Shown here one piece after another: positions 15,971 through 24,044 of a DNA stretch of 64,000 nucleotides. Source of the DNA: Nonomuraea indica (lineage in GTDB: Bacteria > Actinomycetota > Actinomycetes > Streptosporangiales > Streptosporangiaceae); contig NZ_KZ559477.1 in NCBI RefSeq assembly GCF_002850745.1, forward strand, positions 169,393 through 233,392, read 5' to 3'. Each line of letters starts with the position of its first letter. Position 1 is the first letter of the stretch. The notes beneath the pieces were generated by a model, which saw only the letters and a program-made list of their open reading frames with translations, did not search any database and was not told where the DNA came from. The translations under genes were made by a program, and so were the position numbers.

Positions 15971-17176
15971 TCACCGGTCGAACCGCACCGGGAGCGCCCG
16001 CAGGGACCGGGAGAAGAAGTCGCGGTGCCACCGGACGTCCTCGGGGGCGCAGTCGAGGGTCAGGCCGGGGAAGCGCCTCAGCACGGCGTTGATGGCCACC
16101 TGCGCCTCCAGCCGCGCCAGCGGGGCGCCCAGGCAGTGGTGCAGCCCGTAGCTGAAGGCCAGGTGCGGGTTGGGGTCGCGGGTGATGTCCAGCCGGTGCG
16201 GGTCGGGGAAGACCGCGGGATCGCGGTTGACCGAATGGACGGGCACGATGATCAGGGAGCCGGCCGGGATCGTGGTCCCGCCGATCTCGATGTCGTCCGT
16301 CGCGTGCCCCTCGATCAGCCCGAGCGAGCTCTCGTAGCGCAGGAACTCCTCCACGGCCGAGTCGATCAGCTCGGGCCGCGCGGCGAGCAGGGCGAGCTGG
16401 TCGCGGTTGACGAGCAGGGCGTGCAGCCCGTTCGTGATCAGGTTCACGGTGGTGAGGAAGCCCGCGAAGATGAGCAGCATCACCGTCGCGACGAGCTCCT
16501 TCTCGGTGAGCCTGTTCTCGCCGTCGCGCGCCTCGATCAGCCCGTGGATCAGGTCGTCGCCCGAGGTCAGCCGCTTGCGCTCGATGAGCTTGCGCACGTA
16601 CTCGCCGAGGGCGGCCTGCCGCTCGCGGAAGCGCTGCACGGGGCTGCCCTCGTAGCTCTCCTCCATGAAGAAGAAGACCGTCTTCTCCCGCAGGTAGGGC
16701 AGGTCCTCCGGCGGCAGGCCGAGCAGCTCCCCGATGACCATCATCGGCAGGGGGAAGGCGAACTCCTCCATGAGGTCCGCCCGGCCCTTCTTCTCGAGCT
16801 CGTCGAGGATCCGGTCGGTGAACTCCTGCACCCGGGGCCGCAGCAGTTCGGTGCGGCGGTGGGTGAACGCCTTCTGCACCAGCTTGCGCAGCCGGGTGTG
16901 CTCCGGCGGGTCGGTGCTGACCATGTTGTTGGCGAACGAGCTCTCCCGCTCGCCGTCCTCGGCCCCGTGGTCGGAGTGGTGCACGGCCTTGCTGAAACGC
17001 GGGTCGATGAGCAGCGGCCGGGCGTCCTCGTAGTGCGGGACGAACCACGCCGTCAGCCCGATGGGGGTCCGCAGGCGGTGCACCCGCCCGGCCGCCCGCA
17101 GCCGCTCGTAGAAGGGGTAGGGGTCGGTCAGGGCCGAGTCGGGGATGCTGTCCAGTGGCAGGGTCGTGTCCGTCAT
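15971..17176 (-). CDS. Cytochrome P450 with an altered I-helix motif
   Basis: 401 residues, the usual length of a soluble actinomycete P450. Heme loop FSYGLHHCLG fits FxxGxHxCxG; the ExxR motif is in EEFLRYE. The I-helix, normally AGxE/DTT, reads AGFLTT (about residues 238-243): the threonine is kept but the acidic residue of the acid-alcohol pair is Leu. That change is known from P450s with unusual proton delivery or non-hydroxylating chemistry, so simple hydroxylation should not be assumed. No ferredoxin or reductase gene is nearby, so electrons must come from elsewhere. It lies between the PPOX-fold protein and the methyltransferase in the tailoring operon of the aromatic polyketide. Confidence 0.92.
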   Translation of the reverse strand: MTDTTLPLDSIPDSALTDPYPFYERLRAAGRVHRLRTPIGLTAWFVPHYEDARPLLIDPRFSKAVHHSDHGAEDGERESSFANNMVSTDPPEHTRLRKLVQKAFTHRRTELLRPRVQEFTDRILDELEKKGRADLMEEFAFPLPMMVIGELLGLPPEDLPYLREKTVFFFMEESYEGSPVQRFRERQAALGEYVRKLIERKRLTSGDDLIHGLIEARDGENRLTEKELVATVMLLIFAGFLTTVNLITNGLHALLVNRDQLALLAARPELIDSAVEEFLRYESSLGLIEGHATDDIEIGGTTIPAGSLIIVPVHSVNRDPAVFPDPHRLDITRDPNPHLAFSYGLHHCLGAPLARLEAQVAINAVLRRFPGLTLDCAPEDVRWHRDFFSRSLRALPVRFDR

Positions 17177-17216
17177 CTGCTTCCTCGGGGGTCGTGCCGG
17201 CGATCGTGCTCCGTCA

Positions 17217-17690
17217 TCAGGCGAGCCAGTGGCCGTGGTCCATCACCGTCCTGCCGGGGATCTCACCCCGATGCCGCCACGCGAGCACGGTCCGGGGAGT
17301 CAGGAACAGGTAGACGCAGCCGGGCACCCGCGAGGGGTTGACGGGCAGCTCGGCCAGGACGGCGGGAGCGTCGGCGGGCAGCTTGTCGTGCGGGACGATC
17401 GTCACGGGGCCGTCGACGAGCACCACGTCCACCGGGCTGCCGAGGGCTGCGCGCGCCCGGCCGTCCGCGCGCAGGTTGCGGACGGTCTTGTTGCCGCCGT
17501 GGGTGGCCATCACCAGGCGCGTCCCGTCCCACACGCACGCCAGCGGGATCAGGTGCGCGCCGGAGGGGCCGGACGTCGCCAGCCAGGTGTGCCTGTCGGC
17601 CGCGAGCCGCTGCAGCACGTCGGCCTTGCGCTGGGCCGTGTCGCGGGCGGGCGGCAGGCCGACCCCCCGTTCGGCGCCGGTCACGGACAT
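17217..17690 (-). CDS. Pyridoxamine 5'-phosphate oxidase-fold (PPOX/F420) protein
   Basis: 157 residues with the split beta-barrel pattern of the PPOX class: KADVLQRLAADRHTWLATSGPSGAHLIPLACVWDGTRLVMATHGGNKTVRNLRADGRARAAL, then VVLVDGPVTIV. Such proteins bind FMN or F420 and carry out oxidations or reductions of small molecules, including polyketides and tetracyclines; the cofactor cannot be told from sequence alone. ATG 17690 has a strong RBS (AGGAGAGGAG). It sits 19 nt after the DUF1772 gene and 40 nt before the P450, so it is a tailoring-operon gene. Confidence 0.82.
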   Translation of the reverse strand: MSVTGAERGVGLPPARDTAQRKADVLQRLAADRHTWLATSGPSGAHLIPLACVWDGTRLVMATHGGNKTVRNLRADGRARAALGSPVDVVLVDGPVTIVPHDKLPADAPAVLAELPVNPSRVPGCVYLFLTPRTVLAWRHRGEIPGRTVMDHGHWLA

Positions 17691-17709
17691 CGTCTCTCCT
17701 CTCCTTCGG

Positions 17710-18168
17710 TCAGCCGGCCGCGACGGCCGCCGCCGCGTTTCCCACCAGCGCGAGAACGGCGAATGTCGTACGCAGCAGATTCCATTTGCCCCAGATTCCT
17801 CTTGGGTCCTCCCAGTCGGCCGGAATGGCGTCGGGATCGAGCGACTTGACGCGCCGGTTGATGGGCACGTTCCGGGTCTGGGACACCACTCCGACACCGG
17901 CCAGGAAAATCGCGGAAGTCGCGTGGAGAAAACGGGCCGTGGCATTCTCGGACAGCGCGAAGAGGATGACGTCCAGCACCAGTGACGTGCTCACGATGAT
18001 CGGCATCATCGGGTCGTAGGCACGGCCGAGGAGCTTGTGCGCCGCCACGTAGCGGTCCGGTGTCATGGCCTGCAACGCAGGCCAGACCCCTACCGCGTGG
18101 GTGAACAGCACGCCGGCCGCGATCCCGCTGCTGACCAGCACGACGGCGGTGAGAATGTGGGCAATCAC
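17710..18168 (-). CDS. DUF1772 (anthrone-oxygenase-like) membrane protein
   Basis: 152 residues, four hydrophobic helices, with the family signature TRNVPINRRVKSLDP and the conserved W-rich end (WEDPRGIWGKWNLLRTT). DUF1772 proteins of aromatic polyketide clusters include cofactor-independent anthrone oxygenases. First gene of the leftward tailoring operon, driven by the SARP-type promoter at 18202-18233. A second member of the family is in the rightward operon (22032-22493), so the cluster carries two; they share the NVP(I/M)NR core but differ elsewhere. Confidence 0.85.
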   Translation of the reverse strand: MIAHILTAVVLVSSGIAAGVLFTHAVGVWPALQAMTPDRYVAAHKLLGRAYDPMMPIIVSTSLVLDVILFALSENATARFLHATSAIFLAGVGVVSQTRNVPINRRVKSLDPDAIPADWEDPRGIWGKWNLLRTTFAVLALVGNAAAAVAAG

Positions 18169-18201
18169 GTGTGCCGCTCCTTGTCTCGGTCACCGCACGG
18201 A

Positions 18202-18233
18202 GTATCGCGGCGGCGGCTTGAGACGGACTCGAA
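18202..18233 (-). promoter_or_regulatory. SARP-type promoter of the tailoring operon
   Basis: On the minus strand two heptamers at 11-bp period, TTCGAGT (18227-18233), N4, CTCAAGC (18216-18222), then 8 bp and the -10-like CGATAC (18202-18207). This spacing is the known layout of SARP-activated promoters. It reads into the DUF1772 gene. Confidence 0.65.
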
Positions 18234-18275
18234 TGTAGCTGGGGCACGTTCTTCGCGGCCTTTTCGCCATCGGGC

Positions 18276-18318
18276 TTCAAGCGTGATTCGAGGTCGCTTC
18301 GAGGAGGGGCGGTGATGA
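18276..18318 (+). promoter_or_regulatory. SARP-type promoter of the minimal PKS operon (three heptamers)
   Basis: TTCAAGC (18276-18282), N4, TTCGAGG (18287-18293), N4, TTCGAGG (18298-18304), then 8 bp and a TGATGA -10-like hexamer (18313-18318). The 11-bp period puts all repeats on one face of the helix. A further TTCGAGA at 18342 is exactly four periods downstream. It reads into the cupin/KS operon. Confidence 0.75.
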
Positions 18319-18361
18319 TGACGCCCGGCGGAGGAATCCGCTTCGAGAGGAGATCTTTCAA

Positions 18362-18787
18362 ATGGCGACAGCACGATCGAAGGTCAGTGCCGGCGACATC
18401 ACGCCCAACCGGCGGCGCGGTGGTGACATTCGCGTCCTGCTCGGCCCCGCCACCGTGGGATCGACCTCCGGGTTCATGGGGGTGCTGACCCTTGAGCCGG
18501 GCGAGTTCGTGTCCGAGCACTACCACCCGTACTCGGAGGAGTTCCTGTATCTCGTCCGCGGGGAGCTCACGGTGCGGCTGGACGGCGAGCCCGTCGCCCT
18601 GGCCGCCGGCGACGCGCTCATGGTCCCCGTCGACGTCCGGCACCGGGTCGAGAACACCGGCACGGAGCAGGCTCAGGCCGTGTTCCAGCTCGGCCCGCTG
18701 GCGCCGCGGCCGGACCTCGGCCACGTCGACACCGAGCCGCTGCCCAACGCCGCGGAGCCGTCCCTCAGCGTGGGGGACGGCAGATGA
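18362..18787 (+). CDS. Cupin-fold polyketide cyclase (WhiE-ORFII/RemF-like)
   Basis: 141 residues with one cupin barrel: the metal motif HYHPYSEEFLYLVRGELTV (two His and a Glu) and the second motif PVDVRHRVENTGTE. Small cupins of this type act as late-ring cyclases or monooxygenase-like helpers in type II pathways making pentangular or angular aromatics and spore pigments. First gene of the core operon, with a GGAGA RBS. Its end overlaps the ketosynthase start by 4 nt. Together with the ARO/CYC and the TcmI-type cyclase it gives the three-cyclase set typical of pentangular polyphenols. Confidence 0.88.
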   Translation: MATARSKVSAGDITPNRRRGGDIRVLLGPATVGSTSGFMGVLTLEPGEFVSEHYHPYSEEFLYLVRGELTVRLDGEPVALAAGDALMVPVDVRHRVENTGTEQAQAVFQLGPLAPRPDLGHVDTEPLPNAAEPSLSVGDGR

Positions 18788-20055
18788 CGCACCGTCGGGT
18801 GGCCGTCACCGGCATCGGGGTCGTCGCCCCGGGCGGGACGGGCCGCAAGGCGTTCTGGGAGCTGCTGACCGCGGGCCGGACGGCGACGCGAGCCGTCTCG
18901 CTGTTCGACGCCGGCGGGTTCAGGTCCCGCATCGCGGCCGAGTGCGACTTCGACCCGGCGGCGGAGGGCCTCGGCGCCCGCGAGATCCGCCGGATGGACC
19001 GGGCCGCGCAGTTCGCCGTCGTGTGCGCGCGCGAGGCGCTCGCCGACAGCGGCCTCGAACTGCCGGACGTCGAGCCGTCCCGCGTCGGCGTGACGCTGGG
19101 CAGCGCGGTCGGCTGCACCATGAGCCTGGAGGAGGAGTACTCCGTGGTGAGCGACGCGGGCCGCGACTGGCTCGTCGACCACTCCTACGGCGTCCCCCAC
19201 CTGTACGGGCACCTGGTGCCGAGCTCGCTGGCCGCAGAGGTGGCGTGGACGTGCGGCGCCGAGGGCCAGGTGACGCTGATCTCGACCGGCTGCACCTCGG
19301 GCCTGGACGCCGTCGGCTACGGCGCCCGGCTGATCGCGGAGGGGACGGCGGACGTCGTCCTGGCCGGCGCGACCGACGCGCCGATCTCCCCGATCACGGT
19401 GGCGTGCTTCGACGCGATCAAGGCCACCTCGCCCCGCAACGACGAGCCGGCCCGCGCCTCGCGTCCGTTCGACCGGGACCGCAACGGGTTCGTGCTCGGC
19501 GAGGGGGCGGCGGTGTTCGTCCTGGAGGACCTGGAGCGCGCCCGGCGCCGCGACGCCCACGTCTACTGCGAGGTCGCGGGGTACGCCACGCGCGGCAACG
19601 CCTACCACATGACCGGGCTGAAGCCGGACGGGCGCGAGATGGCCGAGGCGATCCGCGTGGCGCTGGACGCCGCGCGGGTGGACCCGGGCGACGTCGACTA
19701 CATCAACGCCCACGGCTCCGGCACCAAGCAGAACGACCGGCACGAGACGGCCGCGTTCAAGCGCAGCCTCGGCGAGCACGCCTACCGCACCCCGGTCAGC
19801 TCCATCAAGTCCATGATCGGGCACTCGCTGGGCGCGATCGGCTCGATCGAGGTGGCCGCCTGCGCCCTGGCGATCGAGCACGGCGTGGTGCCGCCGACGG
19901 CCAACCTCGACACGCCCGACCCCGAGTGCGACCTCGACTACGTCCCGCACACGGCGCGCGAACGGCCGATCGACGTGGTGCTCAGCGTGGGCAGCGGCTT
20001 CGGCGGGTTCCAGACGGCGACCGTGCTCACCGCTCCCGGCCGGGTGGCGTCGTGA
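18784..20055 (+). CDS. Type II PKS ketosynthase alpha (KS-alpha)
   Basis: 423 residues, full length. The active-site Cys is in STGCTSGLD (Cys170), and the His motifs INAHGSGT and SSIKSMIGHSLGA are intact, so it should be an active decarboxylative Claisen condensing enzyme. It works as a heterodimer with the CLF encoded next and loads from the ACP two genes on. Overlaps of 4 nt on both sides indicate tight translational coupling. Phylogenetic comparison of this protein would place the product class. Confidence 0.97.
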   Translation: MTHRRVAVTGIGVVAPGGTGRKAFWELLTAGRTATRAVSLFDAGGFRSRIAAECDFDPAAEGLGAREIRRMDRAAQFAVVCAREALADSGLELPDVEPSRVGVTLGSAVGCTMSLEEEYSVVSDAGRDWLVDHSYGVPHLYGHLVPSSLAAEVAWTCGAEGQVTLISTGCTSGLDAVGYGARLIAEGTADVVLAGATDAPISPITVACFDAIKATSPRNDEPARASRPFDRDRNGFVLGEGAAVFVLEDLERARRRDAHVYCEVAGYATRGNAYHMTGLKPDGREMAEAIRVALDAARVDPGDVDYINAHGSGTKQNDRHETAAFKRSLGEHAYRTPVSSIKSMIGHSLGAIGSIEVAACALAIEHGVVPPTANLDTPDPECDLDYVPHTARERPIDVVLSVGSGFGGFQTATVLTAPGRVAS

Positions 20056-21320
20056 GCGCGGCCGCGGTCGTCACGGGCATCGGCGTCGTCGCACCCACCG
20101 GCATGGGCGCCGAGGAACACTGGGCGGCGACGCTGCGCGGCGACGGCGCGATCGGCGAGATCAGCAGGTTCGACGCCTCCTCCTACCCGGTGCGCCTGGC
20201 CGGCGAGGTGCGCGACTTCGTCGCGGCCGGGAACGTGCCCGGCAGGCTGATCCCCCAGACGGACCACTGGACGCACATGGCGCTGGTGGCGGCGGACATG
20301 GCGCTGGCCGACGCCGGCGTCGTCCCCGCCGACCTGCCCGAGTACGAGATGGGCGTCATCACGGCCAGTTCCTCCGGCGGCGTCGAGTTCGGCCAGCGGG
20401 AGATCCAGGAACTGTGGAGCAAGGGACCGCGGCACGTCGGCGCCTACCAGTCGATCGCCTGGTTCTACGCCGCGACCACCGGCCAGATCTCCATCAGGTA
20501 CGGCATGCGCGGCCCGTGCGGGGTCGTCGTCGCCGAGCAGGCGGGCGCCCTGGAGTCGCTGGCCCAGGCCCGGCGCGTCCTGGACGACGGCGCCCGCCTG
20601 GTGGTCAGCGGCGGCACCGACGCCCCGTTCAGCCCGTACGGCCTGACCTGCCAGATGGCCAACGGCCTGCTCAGCACCCGCCGTGACCCGCGGCGGGCGT
20701 ACCTGCCCTTCGACGCCGACGCCAACGGGTACGTGCCCGGCGAGGGCGGCGCGATCCTCATCGTGGAGGACGCCGACAGCGCCCGGGAGCGCGGCGCCGG
20801 CACGTGGTACGGGGTGGTCGCCGGTCACGCGGCCACCTTCGACCCGCCGCCCGGCAGCGGCCGTCCCCGCACCCTGGACCGGGCGATCCGGGGCGCGCTC
20901 GCCGACGCCGGCGTGGAGCCGGGCGAGGTGGACGTGGTCTTCGCCGACGCCGCCGGCGTCCCGGAGGCGGACCGGGCCGAGGCGGAGGCGATCGCGGCCG
21001 TGTTCGGCGACCACGGCGTGCCCGTCACCGCGCCCAAGACGCTGACCGGCCGGCTGTACGCCGGAGGCCCGGCCCTGGACATCGCCACGGCGCTGCTGGC
21101 CATGCGCGACTCGGTGATCCCGCCGACGGCCGGCGTCGCGGCCCCGGCGCCGGGCTGCCGGATCGACCTGGTCACCGGCGAGCCGCGGGCCGGCCGGGTG
21201 CGCACCGCGCTGGTCCTCGCCCGGGGCCACGGCGGCTTCAACGCCGCGCTCGTCCTGAAGGAACCGCCCGGCCGGCCCGGCCGGGCCGACCACCCGACCG
21301 ACGACAGGAGCGACCGATGA
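20052..21320 (+). CDS. Type II PKS chain-length factor (KS-beta)
   Basis: 422 residues from the GTG at 20052, which overlaps the KS-alpha stop (GTGA). The usual active-site Cys is replaced by Gln in VVVAEQAGALES (Gln163), the hallmark of a chain-length factor. It sets polyketide length and provides the primer by decarboxylating malonyl-ACP. Later residues include YVPGEGGAILIVED. Its stop overlaps the ACP start by 4 nt. Length of the chain cannot be read reliably by eye from the gating residues; the accompanying cyclases suggest a long chain. Confidence 0.96.
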   Translation: MSAAAVVTGIGVVAPTGMGAEEHWAATLRGDGAIGEISRFDASSYPVRLAGEVRDFVAAGNVPGRLIPQTDHWTHMALVAADMALADAGVVPADLPEYEMGVITASSSGGVEFGQREIQELWSKGPRHVGAYQSIAWFYAATTGQISIRYGMRGPCGVVVAEQAGALESLAQARRVLDDGARLVVSGGTDAPFSPYGLTCQMANGLLSTRRDPRRAYLPFDADANGYVPGEGGAILIVEDADSARERGAGTWYGVVAGHAATFDPPPGSGRPRTLDRAIRGALADAGVEPGEVDVVFADAAGVPEADRAEAEAIAAVFGDHGVPVTAPKTLTGRLYAGGPALDIATALLAMRDSVIPPTAGVAAPAPGCRIDLVTGEPRAGRVRTALVLARGHGGFNAALVLKEPPGRPGRADHPTDDRSDR

Positions 21321-21568
21321 AGGACTTCACCCTCGACGACCTGCGCGGCCTCATGCGGGCCAGCGCCGGCGTGGACGAGGCCGTCGACCTGGACGGCGAC
21401 ATCGCCGACGTCCCGTTCACCGAGATGAACTACGACTCGCTGGCCGTGCTGGAGCTCGCCGGCCGGATCGAGCGCGACTGGGAGATCGTCGTCCCCGACG
21501 ACGTGATCATGGAGCTGAAGACGCCCGCCGAGGTGCTCGGCTACGTCAACCGCCAGAAGGTGGCCTAG
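21317..21568 (+). CDS. Type II PKS acyl carrier protein
   Basis: 83 residues, acidic, with the phosphopantetheine serine in NYDSLAVLE (Ser41). Third member of the minimal PKS, coupled to the CLF by ATGA overlap. A GTG just 3 nt after its stop begins the aromatase gene. Confidence 0.96.
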   Translation: MKDFTLDDLRGLMRASAGVDEAVDLDGDIADVPFTEMNYDSLAVLELAGRIERDWEIVVPDDVIMELKTPAEVLGYVNRQKVA

Positions 21569-21570
21569 CC

Positions 21571-22035
21571 GTGGCCGGGCACACCGACCGCTCCGTGGTC
21601 ATCGCCGCCCCGATGGAGCTGGTCTGGGACATGACCAACGACGTCGAGTCGTGGCCGGAGCTGTTCAGCGAGTACGCCAAGGCGGAGATCCTGCACCGCG
21701 ACGGCGACACCGTGCGGTTCCGCCTGACGATGCACCCCGACGAGGACGGCAACGCCTGGTCGTGGGTGTCGGAGCGGACCGCCGACCCGCGGACCAGGAC
21801 CGTGCGGGCGCACCGCGTCGAGACCGGCTGGTTCGAGTACATGAACATCCGGTGGGAGTACCGGGACGTGCCCGGCGGCGTGGAGATGCGCTGGACGCAG
21901 GACTTCCGGATGAAGCCCGAGTCGCCGGTCGACCTGGAGGCGATGACCCGGCGGATCGACGCCAACTCGCCCGTGCAGATGAACCTGATCAAGGAGAAGG
22001 TGGAGCGCGCGGCACGGGAGGCCGGGCGGGGATGA
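21571..22035 (+). CDS. Single-domain aromatase/cyclase (SRPBCC, TcmN-ARO/WhiE-ORFVI type)
   Basis: 154 residues of the polyketide cyclase SRPBCC family: VVIAAPMELVWDMTNDVESWPELFSEYAKAEIL at the N-terminus, W-rich central strands (WSWVSERTADP, GWFEYMNIRWEY) and a C-terminal helix. Monodomain members close and aromatise the first rings of unreduced chains. It begins at GTG 21571, directly after the ACP, and overlaps the following DUF1772 gene by 4 nt. A monodomain ARO together with a ketoreductase in one operon is the arrangement seen in pradimicin/benastatin-type clusters. Confidence 0.93.
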   Translation: MAGHTDRSVVIAAPMELVWDMTNDVESWPELFSEYAKAEILHRDGDTVRFRLTMHPDEDGNAWSWVSERTADPRTRTVRAHRVETGWFEYMNIRWEYRDVPGGVEMRWTQDFRMKPESPVDLEAMTRRIDANSPVQMNLIKEKVERAAREAGRG

Positions 22036-22493
22036 CCCAGGTCCTGCTGCCGCTGGCGCTGCTCGCCAACGGGCTCGCCGCCGGCGTGCTGGTGGCGACC
22101 GTCCTCGGGGTCGTCCCGTTCTACCGCACGCTCAGCGCCGACCTCTACGTCAGGGCGCACGCCTTCGCCGTGGGCCGCTACGACCCGTTCCAGCCGGCGT
22201 GCCTGCTGGTCACCTTCGCCGCCGACGCGGCGATCGTGCTGACGGAGCCGTCGGGGGCCGGCCGGGCGCTGTGCGCGGCGGCCGGCCTCACGGCCGTGTC
22301 GGTGGTGGCGGTCTCGCTGACCCGCAACGTCCCGATGAACCGCTGGATCAAGGCGCAGGACCCGCGGGCGATGCCCGCCGGCTGGGACATGGAGGGGTTC
22401 CGCAGCCGGTGGGCGCGGTGGAACAGCAGGCGCACCGCGCTGGCGGTGCTCGCCCTCGTCCTGAACGCCGCCGCGGCCGCCGTGCTGCTGTGA
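22032..22493 (+). CDS. Second DUF1772 (anthrone-oxygenase-like) membrane protein
   Basis: 153 residues, about four membrane helices, with TRNVPMNRWIKAQDPRAMP and the closing segment FRSRWARWNSRRTALAV. Same family as the leftward-operon protein at 17710-18168. It starts by ATGA overlap with the aromatase. Likely converts an anthrone-like intermediate to a quinone, perhaps at a different ring from its relative; this division of labour is inference. Confidence 0.85.
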   Translation: MTQVLLPLALLANGLAAGVLVATVLGVVPFYRTLSADLYVRAHAFAVGRYDPFQPACLLVTFAADAAIVLTEPSGAGRALCAAAGLTAVSVVAVSLTRNVPMNRWIKAQDPRAMPAGWDMEGFRSRWARWNSRRTALAVLALVLNAAAAAVLL

Positions 22494-22531
22494 CCGCCCG
22501 CCGACTGTCGAGACACCCATGAGGAGCAACG

Positions 22532-23269
22532 ATGAGTTTTCAGCTGGACGGTAGGAACGCGCTGGTCACCGGCGGGACCCGGGGGATCGGCCGGGCGATC
22601 GCGCTCGGCCTGGCGCGGGAGGGATGCAACGTGGTCGCCTGCTACCGGGGCGACGAGCAGGCCGCGCGACGGCTGGAGGCCGAGCTGGAGGGCACGCCGG
22701 GCAAGCACCGCGTCGTCCAGGCCGACGTGAGCCGGCCCGGCGACGTGGACCGGCTGCTCGACGAGTGCCGCACCGCCCTGGGCACGCTCGACGTCGTCGT
22801 GCACAACGCGGGAGCCGTCAGCCACGTGCCGTTCGCCGAGCTGCAGCCGGACGAGTGGCACCGGGTGATCGACACCAACCTGACCGGCATGTACCTCGTG
22901 GTGCGCGGCGCGCTCCCGCTGGCCGCCGAGGGCGCCTCGGTCGTCGTCATCGGCTCCAAGGCGGCCATGGTCGGCGTGCCGCTGCGCGCCCACTACACCG
23001 CCTCGAAGGCGGGCGTGCTCGGCCTCGCCCGCACCCTCAGCAAGGAGCTCGGCCCGCGCGGCATCCGGGTCAACGTCGTCGCGCCCGGCATCATCACCAC
23101 CGACGCCGCGGCGGGCCTCAGCGAGCAGCAGGCGCAGCGCTACCGCTCGATGACGTCGCTCGGCCGGCTGGGCGAGCCGGAGGAGGTCGCCGACGTGGTG
23201 CTGTTCCTGGCCAGCGGCCGCTCCCGCTACATGACCGGCGAGACCGTGCACGTCGACGGAGGGATCTGA
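22532..23269 (+). CDS. FabG-like short-chain dehydrogenase (ketoreductase)
   Basis: 245 residues with a classical SDR pattern: TGGTRGIG dinucleotide loop, NAG in VVHNAGAV, catalytic Ser in VVVIGSKAAM, YxxxK as HYTASKAG and the C-terminal VHVDGG. Probably reduces a keto group of the polyketide or of a cyclised intermediate using NADPH. ATG 22532 has a GAGGAGC RBS, and the 38-nt gap before it is the largest between ACP and carboxylase apart from the RBS regions. Followed after 1 nt by the ABM monooxygenase. Confidence 0.92.
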   Translation: MSFQLDGRNALVTGGTRGIGRAIALGLAREGCNVVACYRGDEQAARRLEAELEGTPGKHRVVQADVSRPGDVDRLLDECRTALGTLDVVVHNAGAVSHVPFAELQPDEWHRVIDTNLTGMYLVVRGALPLAAEGASVVVIGSKAAMVGVPLRAHYTASKAGVLGLARTLSKELGPRGIRVNVVAPGIITTDAAAGLSEQQAQRYRSMTSLGRLGEPEEVADVVLFLASGRSRYMTGETVHVDGGI

Positions 23270-23270
23270 C

Positions 23271-23603
23271 ATGGCAGGCACGAACGCGTTCCGGGTGATG
23301 CTGCGGATGCAGATCATCCCCGGCAAGGAGCAGGACTTCGAGCGGGTCTGGTACTCGGTCGCCGACGTGGTCGGCGACAACCCCGCCAACATCGGGCAGT
23401 GGCTGCTCCGGAGCGCCGAGGAGGACGGCGTCTACTACATCATGAGCGACTGGGTGGACGAGGAGAGGTTCCGCGCGTTCGAGCGGAGCGAGGAGCACGT
23501 CGAGCACCGCAAGAAGCTGCACCCGTACCGGTCGCACGGCACGATGACCACCCTGCACGTCGTCCACGACCTCGGCCGGGAACGCGCGGAGACGCGGCGG
23601 TGA
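23271..23603 (+). CDS. ABM-family monooxygenase (quinone-forming type)
   Basis: 110 residues of a dimeric ferredoxin-like alpha/beta barrel: RVMLRMQIIPGKEQDFERVWYSVADVV, GQWLLRSAEEDGVYYIMSDWVDEERFRAFERSEEHVEHRKKL. Members such as ActVA-Orf6 and TcmH oxidise anthrones to quinones without cofactor; other members assist cyclisation. It is followed by a second ABM protein whose GTG overlaps this stop. Confidence 0.87.
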   Translation: MAGTNAFRVMLRMQIIPGKEQDFERVWYSVADVVGDNPANIGQWLLRSAEEDGVYYIMSDWVDEERFRAFERSEEHVEHRKKLHPYRSHGTMTTLHVVHDLGRERAETRR

Positions 23604-23908
23604 TCGGCCACGTCCGCGTGCTCGTCCACTACACCGCCCCTGAGCAGGACCAGGAGTCGGTGCTGGAGGCCTACCGGCGGGTCAACGACGGCATGCGCGG
23701 GACGCCCGGCCTGCTGAGCAGCCAGCTGCTGCGCTCGGCCCTCGACACGGGCGAGTTCGCGGTCCTCAGCGAGTGGACCGACCTGCCGCGCTTCCGCGCC
23801 TGGGAGGAGGGCACCCGGCACAAGCAGCAGACCGCCGCGCTCCGGTCGTACCGCGACGAGGGCCGGGGGAGAGGTTACGGGATCTATGAAGTGGTGGACC
23901 AGCTCTGA
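23600..23908 (+). CDS. Second ABM-family protein
   Basis: 102 residues from GTG 23600 (overlapping the previous stop), with HVRVLVHYTAPEQDQESVLEAYRRVNDGM, GLLSSQLLRS and FAVLSEWTDLPRFRAWEEG. Same fold as the preceding protein but a divergent sequence; the two may pair as a heteromer or act at different steps. Tandem ABM genes are seen in some aromatic polyketide clusters. Confidence 0.85.
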   Translation: MIGHVRVLVHYTAPEQDQESVLEAYRRVNDGMRGTPGLLSSQLLRSALDTGEFAVLSEWTDLPRFRAWEEGTRHKQQTAALRSYRDEGRGRGYGIYEVVDQL

Positions 23909-24044
23909 CCGGGCGGCCGGCGTCTCGCCGGTGCGGCGGGTCGCCGGCCTGGTGGGCCGGCATCTGTGGACGGGGCTGCAGAGCATCGGCCGGGTGGGAT
24001 TCGCCGACCCGTGGCCGACCGACGACAAGGAGGACCCGCGATGA
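23886..24044 (+). CDS. Small 52-residue protein coupled to the carboxylase
   Basis: An ATG at 23886 inside the end of the ABM gene opens a frame whose TGA overlaps the ATG of the carboxylase gene (ATGA at 24041). It begins MKWWTSSDRAAG, has a basic amphipathic centre (VRRVAGLVGRHLWTGLQSIGRV) and ends acidic (DDKEDPR). The region is otherwise a 132-nt gap in an operon with almost none, and the codons show the GC-rich third positions of real genes. Coupling on both sides supports translation. I do not recognise the family; the WW start and amphipathic helix could bind membrane or a partner protein. Confidence 0.6.
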   Translation: MKWWTSSDRAAGVSPVRRVAGLVGRHLWTGLQSIGRVGFADPWPTDDKEDPR

